Part shown: positions 1 through 11,214 of the stretch, piece by piece
Layout: each line of letters starts with the position of its first letter
Numbering within the stretch: the first letter of the stretch is position 1
Source of the DNA: Hyperoodon ampullatus
Lineage: Eukaryota > Chordata > Mammalia > Artiodactyla > Ziphiidae
Assembly (NCBI GenBank): GCA_949752795.1
Contig: OX457071.1
Location: 29,806,800 to 29,870,799 of the forward strand
Direction: 5' to 3'
Length of the DNA: 64,000 nt
Made by a program: the position numbers and the translations under genes
Notes under the pieces: generated by a model
Databases searched by the model: none
The model's input: only the letters and a program-made list of their open reading frames with translations
Told to the model about the DNA's origin: nothing

Positions 1-1229
1 CATCCTCCCAGTCTGTATGAAGCTTCAGTTGGCCATGGGATCCACTGGGTCACCAATTGCCATTACTTCTAGAAGGAAATTAGCCAATCCAATAAAGTGA
101 TTAATAAAACTTTAGAGATAGAGGGATCCTTAGAGTTAATCGAGACTAAGTGTTCCATTTTGGGGACAAGGAAATTGAAACCCAGGAAATGAGAGTAGCT
201 TGCTCCAGGTCAGAGATTTCACAAGAGGAACTCAAAAGTACTGCACCCCAGTCTAGCTCTACTTGCAGGAAGCTACAAATCACGTTGTCTTGGTGTTACA
301 GCGTTTGGGTTTAAGTTTACATAAATGTTAACTCTCTCCTCCAACTTAGTAATATTCATCTTACTCCCAATTTTCTAAGAACAAAAGCTTGACTCTCAGT
401 AAAAATTCTAATGGTGAGGTCTTCAAGTCTCTAAGGCAAACTGAGAGGCCAGTGTTTTGGGGCTAGATTGGGATGTTATCTAATCCCTGAAATTGTAGTG
501 GAGGAAAGTACCTATTTTTCCTACCCTTGATAGTTTCCTACCCTGACTTCCTTAGGAAAAGCCCTCTGCCCTATTAGGCAGCAACGTGCCCAACTACAGA
601 CTGACATTGCCCGGTCCCTGTGAGAGGAGAGGCAGTGAAATGTAAGAGGAAGTCACCGGGGAGGGTTTTTGGGGAACCTCTTTAATTCAGGCTACTTGGC
701 TTTTCAGGAATGTTCTTCTTTTCCCCATTTGTTCTTACCCCTTACTGGTCATTCTGCAATCATGTTGTGACCTTGAGAATATGCTAAGAGTGATACAAGG
801 AAAAGATAAAAGGCCTGGAGCATAGATGACAATGTGGAGGAACTAGACTGCCTATCTCTATACTTTGTGTTACGTGAGTGAAAAATAAGCCTCCATCTGT
901 TTGAAACCCTGTTGTCTCGTGTCTGATACATGCAGCTAAATGCAGTTTCTAGCTGATACAATCATATTTCAGGAATATACTTATTTTCTCCCTCACTCTT
1001 TTTTTCAGTCTCCTCTACCTCTGTAGTCCTTAAGAATGTTCCCATATCTTCTGTCATTCAAAAAACAAAAACAAAAGCAAATTCCTCCTTTATACCAAGT
1101 CTGGTTCTACGAGTCTCCTGATCCCTCATGGCTCTTCACAGCCACTTTCCTCAACAGAATAGTACATACTCTTGTAAACTAAATTCAGTCCACTTCTCCA
1201 TCTCCCATTCATTTGTAAAAATCCATCTC
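1..1229. other. Unrecognised AT-rich sequence
   Basis: No repeat family, RNA gene or credible exon was recognised here. The longest open frames are about 60-70 codons, have no family resemblance and fit chance. Sequence is of mixed composition with no tandem structure. It may be unique DNA or repeats too old to recognise by eye. Confidence 0.5.
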
Positions 1230-1795
1230 TTCAGCAAGTTAGCTATAAAATACAACTCAGTTTTAATAGATAATACCTATATTTGGTATAAAATTCAAAA
1301 AGTGAAACTGTAATTACAGTAAGAAAATAAACTGTCCCCCACTTGTATCTCCCACCCAGTTTCCTTCCATAAAGGCAGCTAAATTATCAGTTATCTTTGT
1401 GTGTATATATTCTTCCAGAGATATTATGTGCAAATGGAAATATACACGTTTTCCTTTTTAAATAGTTTCACACACATGATGGCATATTGTATGCATTGTT
1501 CTAAGCTTACATTTTTCACTTATACATCTTGGACATTTGTCTCAGAATTGACTCAATGTTTCTTTAACAATTATAGAATTCATTATCTGAAGTTAGCAAA
1601 ATTTAATGAATCTTACATAGATGGACATTTAGAGTGTTGCAAATCTTTTTATTACAAACAATATTATAAAAAATATCCCCATGAATATTTTTATAGCATA
1701 TTTAGGTATATCTGTAATAAATTCCCCAAAGTGAAAGCTTAGGGTCAAAAGGGTACCCATTTTTACTTTGATAGCTATTGTCTAAATGCCACAGA
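1230..1795 (-). mobile_element. Old LINE-1 (L1M/L1ME-type) fragment
   Basis: Read on the minus strand this matches the ORF2-end and 3'UTR portion of old mammalian L1s. On the plus strand one sees the sequence of landmarks usual for an antisense L1: 'cttccagagatat', then a 'tagatggacattta' segment, then 'attataaaaaatat', then a 'aaagtgaaagcttagggtca' segment. It is highly diverged, with no usable open frame. Edges are approximate. The exact subfamily cannot be set by eye. Confidence 0.6.
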
Positions 1796-1825
1796 GGTTT
1801 GACCAAGAAAATAAATTTTGTATAA

Positions 1826-2327
1826 TACCTTAGTCAGCTCAGGCTGCTATAGAAAATACCATAAAATGGGTGTTATCAACAACAGAAATCTACTTCTCAC
1901 AGTTCTGGAGTCTGTAAGTCTGAGATCAGATGTCGGCATGGTCGAGTTCTAGTAAGGGTCCTCTTCTGGGTTGTAGAGAGCCAACTTCTCATTGTATCCT
2001 CATATGGTAGAGAGCAGAGAGTGAAGTAAGCTCTCCTGTGTGATGAATTGGGAGATTGGGATTGACATATATACACTAATATGTATAAAATAGATAACTA
2101 ATAAGAACCTGATGTATAAAAAAATAAATAAGATAAAATTCAAATATTCAAAAAAAAAAAGTAAGCTCTCCTGTCTCTTCTTGAAGGGCACTAATCTCAT
2201 TCATGAGGGCTCGGACCTAATGACCTAATTAACTCCCAAAGGCCTTACCTCCTAATACCATCACATTGGAGGGGTAGGGTTTCAACATATGAATTGGGGA
2301 TGGGGGTGGGACATTCAGTCCATAATA
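1826..2327 (-). mobile_element. MLT1-like MaLR solo LTR, split by an L1 tail
   Basis: The plus strand shows the reverse complement of an MLT1 LTR: 'cttagtcagctcaggctgct' at the left, 'tctcacagttctgga' in the middle, 'catgagggctcgg' and 'acctcctaatacca' towards the right, ending 'cattcagtccata'. A 5-bp duplication 'tataa' (1821-1825 and 2328-2332) fits LTR integration, though this AT-rich match could be chance. There is no internal proviral sequence, so it is a solo LTR. It is interrupted at 2040-2158 by a younger L1 3' end. Confidence 0.75.
2024..2174 (+). mobile_element. Short 5'-truncated LINE-1 3' end with perfect target-site duplication
   Basis: About 120 bp of an L1 3'UTR ending in an A run lie between perfect 16-bp copies of 'aagtaagctctcctgt' (2024-2039 and 2159-2174). 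The body includes 'ggagattgggattgacata' and 'ataagaacctgatgtataaa', the same 3'UTR seen in reverse at 57212 onward. The target is the older MLT1 LTR, which resumes with 'ctcttcttgaagggcacta' directly after. This is retrotransposition by target-primed reverse transcription with severe 5' truncation. Confidence 0.85.
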
Positions 2328-2759
2328 TATAATATACTTAATTTCTAATCTCTGCAGAAGTTAACTACTGACTTTCTATTTTGAGAAATGACCAAATTAT
2401 TATATTGCTACTTCCTCCTCTCCATATCCCCCATCACTTGATTTTAGTTAATTATATTTCTTTGTTCTTAATTTTATACCTTTAAATACACTTATACCTT
2501 TATTTGGCTTATAAGCTCTTAATGATGTATATTTGAACCCAGCTATAAAAAATTTAAAAGTCTGTATTCTTAACTTTTCTCTCACATTTCTTTTTCCAAA
2601 TTTTGCTGCATATATCATAGTTACAATCTGTCTTGTAACCATAATCCTGACATTTAATTTTAGTCCGACAGTTAAAAGGAATCAACACCCATGGCCAGTT
2701 CATTCACAATAGGTTTTCAACCCCCTCGCTAAATGAAATTTTTCTTTTATTTTTTTAAG

Positions 2760-3400
2760 AAGAGCTCATGGGAACTATACTTTCAATTACGTTTATTCTC
2801 AAATGAGAGAAAGTTAAGATATTTATTGGGTCGCTTTTTTTTCCTCTTGAGGACTCTTTGGGCATTTTCCCATTGTTTTCTGGCACAGAATATTGTTATG
2901 AAGTCTCAGGTTAGCTTGATTTCTTTACGTTTACTCTAAAGGTTGCTTGATCTTTTTATGTAAGGGCCTACTTTCTTTATCTGATAATTCCAATAACTTT
3001 ACTATGGTATGTTATGGTACTGAGCCTCCTACATCAATCTTTATAGGAAAATATGACCTTTCATGTCTATAGATTCAAGCTTTCTTTTTTCTGAACAGGT
3101 TTCCTGAATTATATCTGTAAATATTTTTATGATATATTTTAATTCTTTATTTTGGGATACTCATTGTACATATATTAGATGTCCTTATATGACTTTTACA
3201 TCTATAATATTTTCTATATAATTTTTAACTCTTTTAAAATTTCCCTTTTATTTTCCTTCCTTTTCCCTGCCTAATACTTCATGACGTTCACAGGGTCTAC
3301 TTTACTTTTTGGTCTGTTATCGGTTTTCTGTACCAATTTTCTGTAATCAAAATTGAGAATGTTTTATTTTTTTTCTCTGAAAGTTAATGTGTCATCTCCT
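2760..3400 (-). mobile_element. Probable diverged L1M/HAL1-like fragment
   Basis: Landmarks such as 'ccattgttttctggcacaga' followed by 'ttgttatgaagtctcaggtt', and later 'tgtacatatattagatgtcc', follow the order of a commonly seen old L1M or HAL1 segment in antisense. It is strongly diverged and rich in T runs on the plus strand. Edges and family are uncertain; it could be another old LINE. Confidence 0.4.
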
Positions 3401-3439
3401 TCTGTCACAGCTTTCCTGAGCTTTTATATCCCTGCTTTG

Positions 3440-3645
3440 ATACTGCCTCTTACCATCTATGTGAACTTGTAATTTTTCAGTGCCTCCAATTCTTTACCTT
3501 AGAATTGTGATAATAATCATTCTACTTGATAGAGATATAGTGAGGATTAAATGAGTTAATTTATTTACAGCAATTAGAATAGTGCCTTACACATGGTCAG
3601 CACCTTGCTGACCAGTGCCTGTTATTATTATATTTCTGGGTTTAT
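3440..3645 (+). mobile_element. MIR SINE remnant
   Basis: The core order of MIR is visible on the plus strand: 'taccatctatgtgaacttg', 'cagtgcctccaattcttta', 'gtgataataatcattctac', then 'gtgaggattaaatgagttaa' and 'agtgccttacacatggtca'. This is a tRNA-derived SINE active in early mammals. It is old, with no recognisable duplication. Confidence 0.75.
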
Positions 3646-4330
3646 TTTATAGAGGCAACTCCTTCTCTTAAGTTTTTATTTTTTTAAATTTATACAGATA
3701 TCTGGTCCCAATTTCTATCTGCTTTGTGGCAAACATTTTTCTACCGAGTGCTTTTTGTTTTCCAATCTAACCACTGGCTCTTTGGAAACATACATTACTC
3801 ACATATAATAAAGTAGATAAATCATTAAGTGGCCTAATCAAGAAAAAAATGGGAGCAAAAGTTAAAATGGAATATATGAAAATAGTCTGGAATGTAAAAG
3901 AAACAGAAGACTCATAAAATTATACTTCAAAAGATTCTATACAAATATATTTGAAAGAATGTACAGGATGAAGAATTAACTATGAAAATATCTTATCTAA
4001 ATGAGATCAGGAAGAGATGGAAAACCCAAGTAGATGAATAATAATGGAAAAAATTGATAAAATCAGGTTCCAAATGATTTTACTGGTAAATATTCTTAAC
4101 TCTCAGGGAGCAGGTTATTCCACTAACGTCTACCTTTTTAATAGCATAGAGAAGGAACAAAAGGACTTAAGTTTTTTCATACTTTTTTACAGGACTAGTA
4201 TCACTTTGAAATCTAAACCTTAAAATAATACACTTTCACTTACAAACACATACATGTACATAAACATACAGTTATAAAAGCAACCGCATCTACCACCACC
4301 ATTGCGAAAAGTCTTTAAAACTGCAGGATA
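3646..4330. other. Unrecognised AT-rich sequence
   Basis: A-rich and T-rich stretches without a recognised family, and no credible open frame. Likely old repeat debris or unique DNA. Confidence 0.4.
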
Positions 4331-4331
4331 A

Positions 4332-5098
4332 TCTTTAAAAATTTGAGATATAATTGACATATAACATTGTATTAATTTTAGTTGTACAACATAATGATTT
4401 GATATGTGTATACATTGCAAAATGACTATGACAATAAGTTTAGTTAATATCTATCACTATACGTAGTTACATTTTTTTTCTCGTGATGAACTTTTAAGAT
4501 ATATTTGCTTAGCAACTTTCAAATATATAATACACTATTATTAACTATAGTCAGCGTTTTGTAAATTACATCCCCAGGGCTTGTTTTCTAATTAGAAGTT
4601 TGTACCTTTCGATCACCTTCAGCCGTTTCATACACTCCCCACACCACGCCCACTTCTAGCAATCACCGATCTGTGTTCTGTATGTATAAATTTGTGTGTG
4701 TGTGTGTGTGTTTTTAAAGATTCCACATATAAGTGAGAACGTACATTATTTGTCTTTATCTGACTTATCTCACTTAACATCATGCCTTCAAGGTCCATCT
4801 GTGTTGTGGCCAATGGCAGGATTTCCTTATTTTTTATTGCTGAATAATATGTGTATATATAAAATATATTCTCACATTTTCTTTATCCTTTCATCCACTG
4901 ATGGACACAGGTTATTTCTGTGTCTTGGCTATTATAAATAATGTTGCAATCAACAGATACTGTACAGATAATCTCAAGATACTGATTTCATTTCCTTTGG
5001 ATCTATACTCAAAAGTAAAATTGCTGGATCATACGGAATTTCTATTTTTAATTTTTTGAAGAACCTTCATTATGTTTTCCAAAGTAGCCATATTATAG
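4332..5098 (-). mobile_element. LINE-1 3' end (L1MA/L1MB-like), antisense
   Basis: On the plus strand the L1 3'UTR appears in reverse, from 'gagatataattgacatataa' through 'gttgtacaacataatgattt' and 'attaactatagtcagcgttt'. The C-terminal ORF2 region follows: 'tccacatataagtgagaac', 'catccactgatggacacagg', 'aaaattgctggatcatacgg', ending near 'ccaaagtagccatatta'. Frameshifts and stops are common, so it is dead. A (TG)n run lies at about 4694-4712. Confidence 0.85.
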
Positions 5099-5379
5099 AA
5101 TAACTTGAAATATAGAATTCATCATACTTTAAAAAAATAATGAAGCACCAAAAAATGAGGTTCGTACCAAGAGTACAATGATTTAATATTAGAAGTTATG
5201 CTAATATAATTAACCATATTAATCAGGTGAAAATCATATAATTGCCTCAATAGATTCTCCCAAAAGCATTTGATGAAACAATTTCTATCTTACCTAAAAC
5301 CTGTAGGAATAGGTATTCCTCCCTGAGGTGTCTATAAATTATAAATAGATTAAGTGACAGTTATATACAACATGTATAT

Positions 5380-5386
5380 ATAACTC

Positions 5387-5425
<39 letters not shown>

Positions 5426-5460
5426 ATGTATATACAGTCACAAATGTGTGTGTATATACC
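5380..5460. repeat. (TG)n/(TA)n microsatellite
   Basis: A 'cgtgtgtgtgtgta' run passes into an uninterrupted TA run of over 20 bases, then a mixed 'tgtatata' stretch and another 'tgtgtgtgtata'. It is a compound simple repeat just upstream of the CHR SINE target site and should be length-polymorphic. Confidence 0.85.
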
Positions 5461-5497
5461 TTTCTATATTTCTAGGTATATATAGATCAAGCAAAAG

Positions 5498-5883
5498 CTA
5501 TTATGCTTCTTTTAAAATGTAATTTATTTTATTTTATTTTTATTTTTGGCTGCGTTGGATCTTCATTGCTGCACACAGGCTTTCTCTAGCTGCGGTGAGC
5601 GGGGACTACTCTTCTTTGTGGTGCATGTGCTTCTCATCGTGGTGGCTTCTCTTGCTGAAGAGCACGGGCTCTAGATGTGCAGGCTTCAGTAGTTGTGGCT
5701 CACAGGCTCAGTAGTTATGACTCATGGGCTCTAGAGCACAGGCTCAGTAGTTGTGGTGCATGGGCTTAGTTGCTTCGCGGCATGTGGGATCTTCGCGGAC
5801 GAGGGATCGAACCCGTGTCCCGTGCTTGGCAGGTGGATTCTTAGCCACTGCACCACCAGGGAAGTCCCAAATCTATTATGCTT
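5498..5883 (-). mobile_element. CHR-type SINE (long form), minus strand
   Basis: A tRNA-derived cetartiodactyl SINE in reverse. The tRNA-like head is at the right, where the plus strand reads 'gccactgcaccaccaggga'; the B-box region appears as 'gggatcgaacccgtgtcc'. The body has the long-form 'cttcagtagttgtggc' repeats, and the A-rich tail is the 'attttattttattttta' at the left. Perfect 11-bp duplications 'ctattatgctt' flank it (5498-5508 and 5873-5883). It is transcribed by RNA polymerase III and mobilised by LINE machinery. Confidence 0.92.
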
Positions 5884-7476
5884 AATGATTAAAACAGTTA
5901 TGTGACATCCTGTAAAATTATAGGGAGTAAAATATTCTTTCATTACTTCTATAAATTTATATTTCTCTGGAGTTATGGGCTGATGCAACTGGACAAGAGA
6001 GAAATAAGTAAAAATGTTAGAAAGTTAAAAGCATCATTATATGCAAGTATTGTATCTGAAGAATTGAAAGGTATCGAGTGAAAATCTATTAAAAACAAGA
6101 GAATGCAATAAGGCAATAATAGTTCTAGCTACAAGCACACACACGTATATTTTACATCCAAACAACATATATAATACATATGAACAAAAGTGCAATAAAA
6201 ACACCTAAGAATAAACTGAATAAGAAATGTTTAAGTTCTAAATAAAGAAAACCTAAATGTTTAAGTTCTAAATAAAGAAAACCTTAAATATCCATCCATT
6301 TATTAAAAAATCAGAAAGACATATCTTGTTCTTAGAGAAGACAGAATACTATAAAATTATAAAGAGGCAATTCTCAATTTTATTTATAAATTAAATGAGA
6401 TGTCAGCTAAAATAAACCTCAAGATTAAAAAACAAACATGAGAAAATTATACAAAGTTTATTTGGAAAAAAGCGAACTGTAAGACTGGCTATAAAAGCCT
6501 CCAAAAGGAAAATAATGGGAAGGAACCAACAGAAATGATCATGATGCTAAATTAATTATTTAAAAATCTGTTCCCTCAGCAATAAACTTAGTGAATATTT
6601 TCTTATTATATCATTAAAGTATTAATGTTTTCTATTGCACAGAGGGTGAGGTAAGCAGGAAAGGGGAAATTGGGCCTATTGGGAACTAGGGAGCCAGCCT
6701 CAGCTCCAAAAGGTGGGATGACTAGACATGTAGCTTAAATTGTCTGTGGCTTTGAATTCAGTTCCTTCTCTGTAACAAGGGTGTACCGTGATCTATTGTG
6801 CTACAAATGAAGTTTCATAGAGAGAGGGGGATGATCAGGAGACCCTGGACAGTGGTGGAGAATGAAAACCACAGATAGACATACTTATTCTCACTTCTAA
6901 AATTTCTAAGCTAAGGATTTGAAAAGTTTCCTTCTCCTTGGGAATTATTTCTAGAAATAAGAAAACTCCCAGAAAAATCCTTCTTATTTTTGTTTTGAAG
7001 ATGGTTCCAGTCATTAAATTAAGCTACTCGTATACACATACTAAATTTTATATAAAGTCTCATAGCGCAATTTCATGTTAACTTGTTCACTAATTATATA
7101 ATAAAATTGCTGGAATAATTATCCACCTCATATTTTATTAATGCTTAATTAAAGATATAGCTTAAGTAATTGTGGCGTATTATAGCACTCATGAACCAGA
7201 AAGTTATAATAAACAATACAATGACAGAAAATTACTAGGTAGAGTAGTTTGGTGTTATGGGTCTTTTAGCTGAATTCATAAATAAATTACATCATTTTTA
7301 GATGTTTTTTGGTTCCATATTAACCTTTCTAAATGAATTTCTGCCATGAGAATCATATATTCATAAAGGTGGCTTTCACTGACAGCCTGCAACAGGTATC
7401 AACATGCCCTTTGGGTTTTTTCATAAATCCAATATTTAGATCTGATGTCAATAGTGGCTTAGAAATAAATTGGGAG
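5884..7476. other. Unrecognised sequence with a 30-bp tandem duplication
   Basis: No repeat family or gene recognised. The stretch is AT-rich. It contains a perfect 30-bp direct tandem duplication at 6225-6284, listed separately. A slightly less AT-rich block lies near 6640-6870 with no open frame of note. Confidence 0.45.
6225..6284. repeat. Perfect 30-bp tandem duplication
   Basis: Bases 6225-6254 and 6255-6284 are identical, each starting 'aaatgtttaagttctaaata' and ending 'gaaaacct'. Two exact adjacent copies and no third suggest a recent slippage or repair event, or an assembly artefact. Confidence 0.95.
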
Positions 7477-8692
7477 AAAGATTGACAAAAAGCCATAAAT
7501 TGAATAACCACAGGGACTTATGTCTAGGGGCCTCAGGAGGCAGTATGACTTATTGAATTATAACCTTAAGCAGAATTAAACACTTCCATCTTTTGTATTT
7601 TCCTTCCAGTCAAAAACATGACTCTGAGTGAAAAGTGTTGTCTTTGCTTCCAATGTGATTCTTTCCTGATCTTTTAAATCATCCGTGGGTCCATGCACTG
7701 TGTGGTAACAAAAAACTAAAATATTAAGCTGAGTATGCAGACAGTGGTGACAAAAGTTTATTGTTCTAGGTTTATCCAGGTTGTTCCCTTATTTCTTTTT
7801 ATTACAATTTGTATAAGCAAACAGATTCTTTCAGAAAATAAATGGATCAAATCATGAGCAAAAAAGAAAGTCAAATATTTTAGCTACAAAATTACAAATT
7901 AGGCCTTACTATATAACTTTTCATAAAGAAAACCATTATTTGTAAAGTTATTGTCACTGACCTGGAATATAGGGAATAGCTTTCTTCAAGCTGCAATTCA
8001 ATATATGAACTTTGGGAAGACCCGAACCCTATCTGTTTAATTCCTCTCCTGAAGCGGGAGGGCGATCTTTCCTTGAAACCTTCCAGGAAGGAGGGAGAAA
8101 TTAATTCATACAGGAGGTCGCTAACACTGAGCTCTTTGGTATGTATTGTACTGCATTATCTTCCAAATGATGAGGCACAAGGAACGCATGTCAAAGGAAC
8201 AGGGAAGAGTCCCAGGATGGAAAATGTCCAGAACAGCAAATAGCTTATGCATCACTCTGTAACCCAGTCACTGATGGCTTTCAGCATCAACTTTGATTTA
8301 CGTGGGTATGACTAATGTCCCAGCAAATGAAAGATGATGAATGCTTTACAACAGCAGTAGATATTAAACAAGATGCATATGGCTTGATCCACAGTATCAA
8401 CTTCATAAGGACTTCTTGACAGATCTTTCACATAATTAGCATGGCACTTCACGGTCTTATTCATGACTGTAATGTTCACTGGAAACTTCCTTCATAATCC
8501 CTTAGTTCCCCTGGCTTTTTTCCCTCCCAGGAGTAAATTATGCTTCCTGAAATACGTAGAATTTGGTAGAAGATGATACATAGTCAGTATAGCTTTGCCA
8601 TCCTCAGGAGCCAGGATTGGTCTGTATGTTGAAAGCAGAAGAGCAAATACATGTGGACAAAAAAAAAAAAAAAAAAAAAAAGTTTGACAAAA
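7477..8692 (+). other. Possible retroposed segment with 23-bp poly(A)
   Basis: A pure A run at 8659-8681 follows about 1.17 kb that I cannot assign to a known repeat. The flanks could be target-site duplications: 'aaagattgacaaaa' at 7477-7490 and 'aaagtttgacaaaa' at 8679-8692, 13 of 14 matching. A weak 'aataca' poly(A)-signal variant sits about 15 bases before the A run. No plus-strand open frame of 60 codons or more occurs. It could be a copy of a noncoding or 3'UTR transcript, or an A run in ordinary DNA with chance flanks. Confidence 0.3.
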
Positions 8693-8904
8693 CAGGTTCC
8701 TCAGAGTTTACTAGACCTTTTTAGATATTTTTTGTGAAGAGATGGGTTGAGAGGCTTATCAAGTTTCCCAAGACCTGAACCTAGAGAGGTCTTGTATTCC
8801 TTAGGTATTTCTGGAACTAGTCTGATCATTCAGAGATTCTCTTAAGTAGGGTCACAAACTGAAGAACAGGGTTCCAACTGTGTTTTGTTTGTTCCTCATG
8901 TGGT

Positions 8905-9405
8905 TTTTTAAATTGAAAGTTTTGAGATTATTGTAGACTTATGGGAAGTTGTAAAGAATAAGACAGAGAGACCTCCTGTATCCTTTACAAGGTACTCCCC
9001 AGTAGGGAGTGACATTTTACAAAGCTATAATATAGGGTCACAACCAGGATACTGGAATTGATACAATCCACTGATCTTATTTATATTTCCTCAGTTTAGC
9101 TTGTACTCTTGTGTATGTGTGTATGTAGTTCTATGCAATTTTATCATGTGTGTAGGTTTGTGTATACAGCATCAGAGTCAAGATCTTAAACAGTCCCATC
9201 ATCACAAGGATCCCTACAGCCACCTTGGCCAATACTCCCTCCCCCGCAAACTCTTGGCAACTACTAATCCGTTCAAGCATTTCTAAAATTGCGTTGTTTC
9301 AAAAATGTTACATAAATGAACCATATAGTATGTTATTCAATACTTTTGGAAATTGGCTTTTTTTCCTCACTCATTATAGTTATCTCATCCAAGTTTTTGC
9401 CCTAG
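8905..9405 (-). mobile_element. Old LINE-1 3'UTR fragment (L1MC/L1ME-like)
   Basis: The reverse of an old L1 3'UTR is readable: 'cacaaccaggatactggaa', 'tgatacaatccactgatct', 'agttctatgcaattttatca', 'cagtcccatcatcacaagga', 'ggcaactactaatccgttc'. It ends near 'atctcatccaagttttt'. Diverged and noncoding. Confidence 0.75.
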
Positions 9406-9424
9406 CCACTAATTGTTAGATGGG

Positions 9425-9785
9425 CCCCCGATGGATCCTTGTGGGTGGTGAGGGCTCATCTATTTTTTTTTTTTTCCCCTCATGGGGCTCCTGATGAGGC
9501 TGGGAGAGGACTGGGCCTACTTGAGCTGCCTTCACTGCTAGGATGAGGGTCAGAAATGCTGGATCTGGGTGGTCTTCTTCTGTTCAGAGGGGGAAATAAC
9601 ATAGTTGACCACTGTTTTGTTTTGCTGGTCTTGAAGTCCTAAACCAGTTTGAAGTCTTACCAGACTTCGGACACTTCTTTCGGTTGCCTTTTGTATTATT
9701 TCTAGGGTTTATCGTTGCACTGAGTGGGGAGGAATAGGGAGAAATGGGCCTCCATCATCTTGTCCAGAGCAGAAGTCCTTCTGAT
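9425..9785 (-). mobile_element. Possible L1M 5'-end-like fragment
   Basis: The minus strand reads 'aaaccctagaaataatacaa' and 'gtgtccgaagtctggtaaga' after a segment resembling 'gacaagatgatgga', a pattern I associate with the 5' region of old L1M elements. It abuts an L1 3'UTR in the same orientation, so most of the element between would be deleted. Contains a T13 run near 9460. Confidence 0.35.
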
Positions 9786-11214
9786 AGTTTGCCTTTTCCT
9801 ACTTATCCACTCACCACCACCACACTGCTCCCCGGCCCCCATTCTCTCATTTTATGAGTTCACATATTTACCTTCTATGTGTCTGTAACTTTTGAAGGAA
9901 ACTTCGGATCCATCCGGGTTCATTCTCAGGCCTTTATTGGAACTTGAATCCAAAGGTTAGGATGGCTTTGCCTGAAAATATAGAATACCCAACTAAAATT
10001 GACTTCAACAATGAGGAAAATATAAGAAGTGAGGTAGAGGGTTACAGATTTGGCTAATTCAGTGAGACTCCAGCTCAGAATCTTGGAAATTTTCCTTTCT
10101 GTTCTCTTCTTTTCTTTTCTTCTTCTTCTTCTTTTTTTTTTTTTTTCGTAGTGGGAAGATGACTGTTGCGACCTCACGCATTATATCATCTATGGCAACT
10201 CCCAAAGATAGGGGGGCACAGGTCCCTGTTTTGTGTCCTTGAAGGGATACTTTCCTTGAAGCCTTCCAATAGATTGTCTCGTGTCTCATTGGCTAGGGAT
10301 GTGTCACATGCAAGCTTGCTCTCGGTAGGAATGGAATTGCTATAATTGTCTTGGAGTAATTAATGTGCACTTAGTCTGTGGTTTGAGGAGCTTTCCATAA
10401 AGCACATGAGTATCTAATTTCTGAACAATATCACAGTTTCATTTGGGAGGAAGTAGGTAATAGTGGTTGTGGTTAGGTCATATTAGACTAATTTAGTGTG
10501 TTACTTGTCTTATTTTAATCATAAAGCCTGATCAGCCTTTGAAATGTAAACTAGTAGAGATAGGGTAGAAGTGAGAACTAAGCAGGGTAGGATGCTGAGA
10601 TAAACTACAGATTCAGCTACAGAGTTGGTCCCTAAATTGTAAGTTTCTGTTTGTAAGAAAGGAACTGGGTTTTAGGTCTGATGGTCAATTGTTTCAAGTC
10701 AAGGTTTCAGTCACAAGTGATAACTGGATTACCAGGGTAGTAGGATAGCCTAGGAAAGTGTAAACAATGATGCAGTGGTCAAACAGGAAACCAGAGGTCA
10801 TCTAAGTTATATTAGAACACAGGTGTTTAGGAGAGGTTGCTGATGGATTGCTTTAGTCTAATATGGAGCAGTTTGAAAACTGGATAGGTCTGAGTCTACA
10901 GACACAGGGGATCAGTGATGCTTGTTGGGGAAAAAAAGTCAGGGGCTCCCACTGAAAAGTCTGATCATCAGGATTATTTACTATCCTAAATATCAGAAAT
11001 TCAGCAATGTACTTTTTAACTCTAGAAGATTTGTCACTCAGAAATATTTTGTCTTTAATTTTCTTAGAACACTGATTAAGTTCAGTAGCAGAATTATCGA
11101 AAACTAAATTTGTTTTTAGCAAATTAAGAGTTTGATATTATTTAGAAAATAATGTAGGATCTTGATTAGGGCAGTGACACTGGGATGGAAAACAGAATTG
11201 ATAAATTGGTTAAG
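9786..11214. other. Unrecognised sequence with a polypyrimidine tract
   Basis: No gene is supported. A CT-rich tract runs from about 10091 to 10147, ending in a T run; on the minus strand it makes false Lys/Arg-rich open frames at 9926-10289. The segment around 10150-10320, with 'tgtctcattggctaggga', looks like an old interspersed repeat whose family I cannot name. Confidence 0.4.

Noticed and set aside
1401..1742. 113-codon plus-strand frame
   Set aside because: Antisense reading of an old L1 fragment.
8312..8464. 50-codon minus-strand frame with a protein-like composition
   Set aside because: Too short, preceded by stops and without a recognised relative; kept only as part of the possible retroposed segment.
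9926..10289. Lys/Arg-rich frames resembling a nuclear localisation region
   Set aside because: Encoded by the complement of a CT-rich simple tract.
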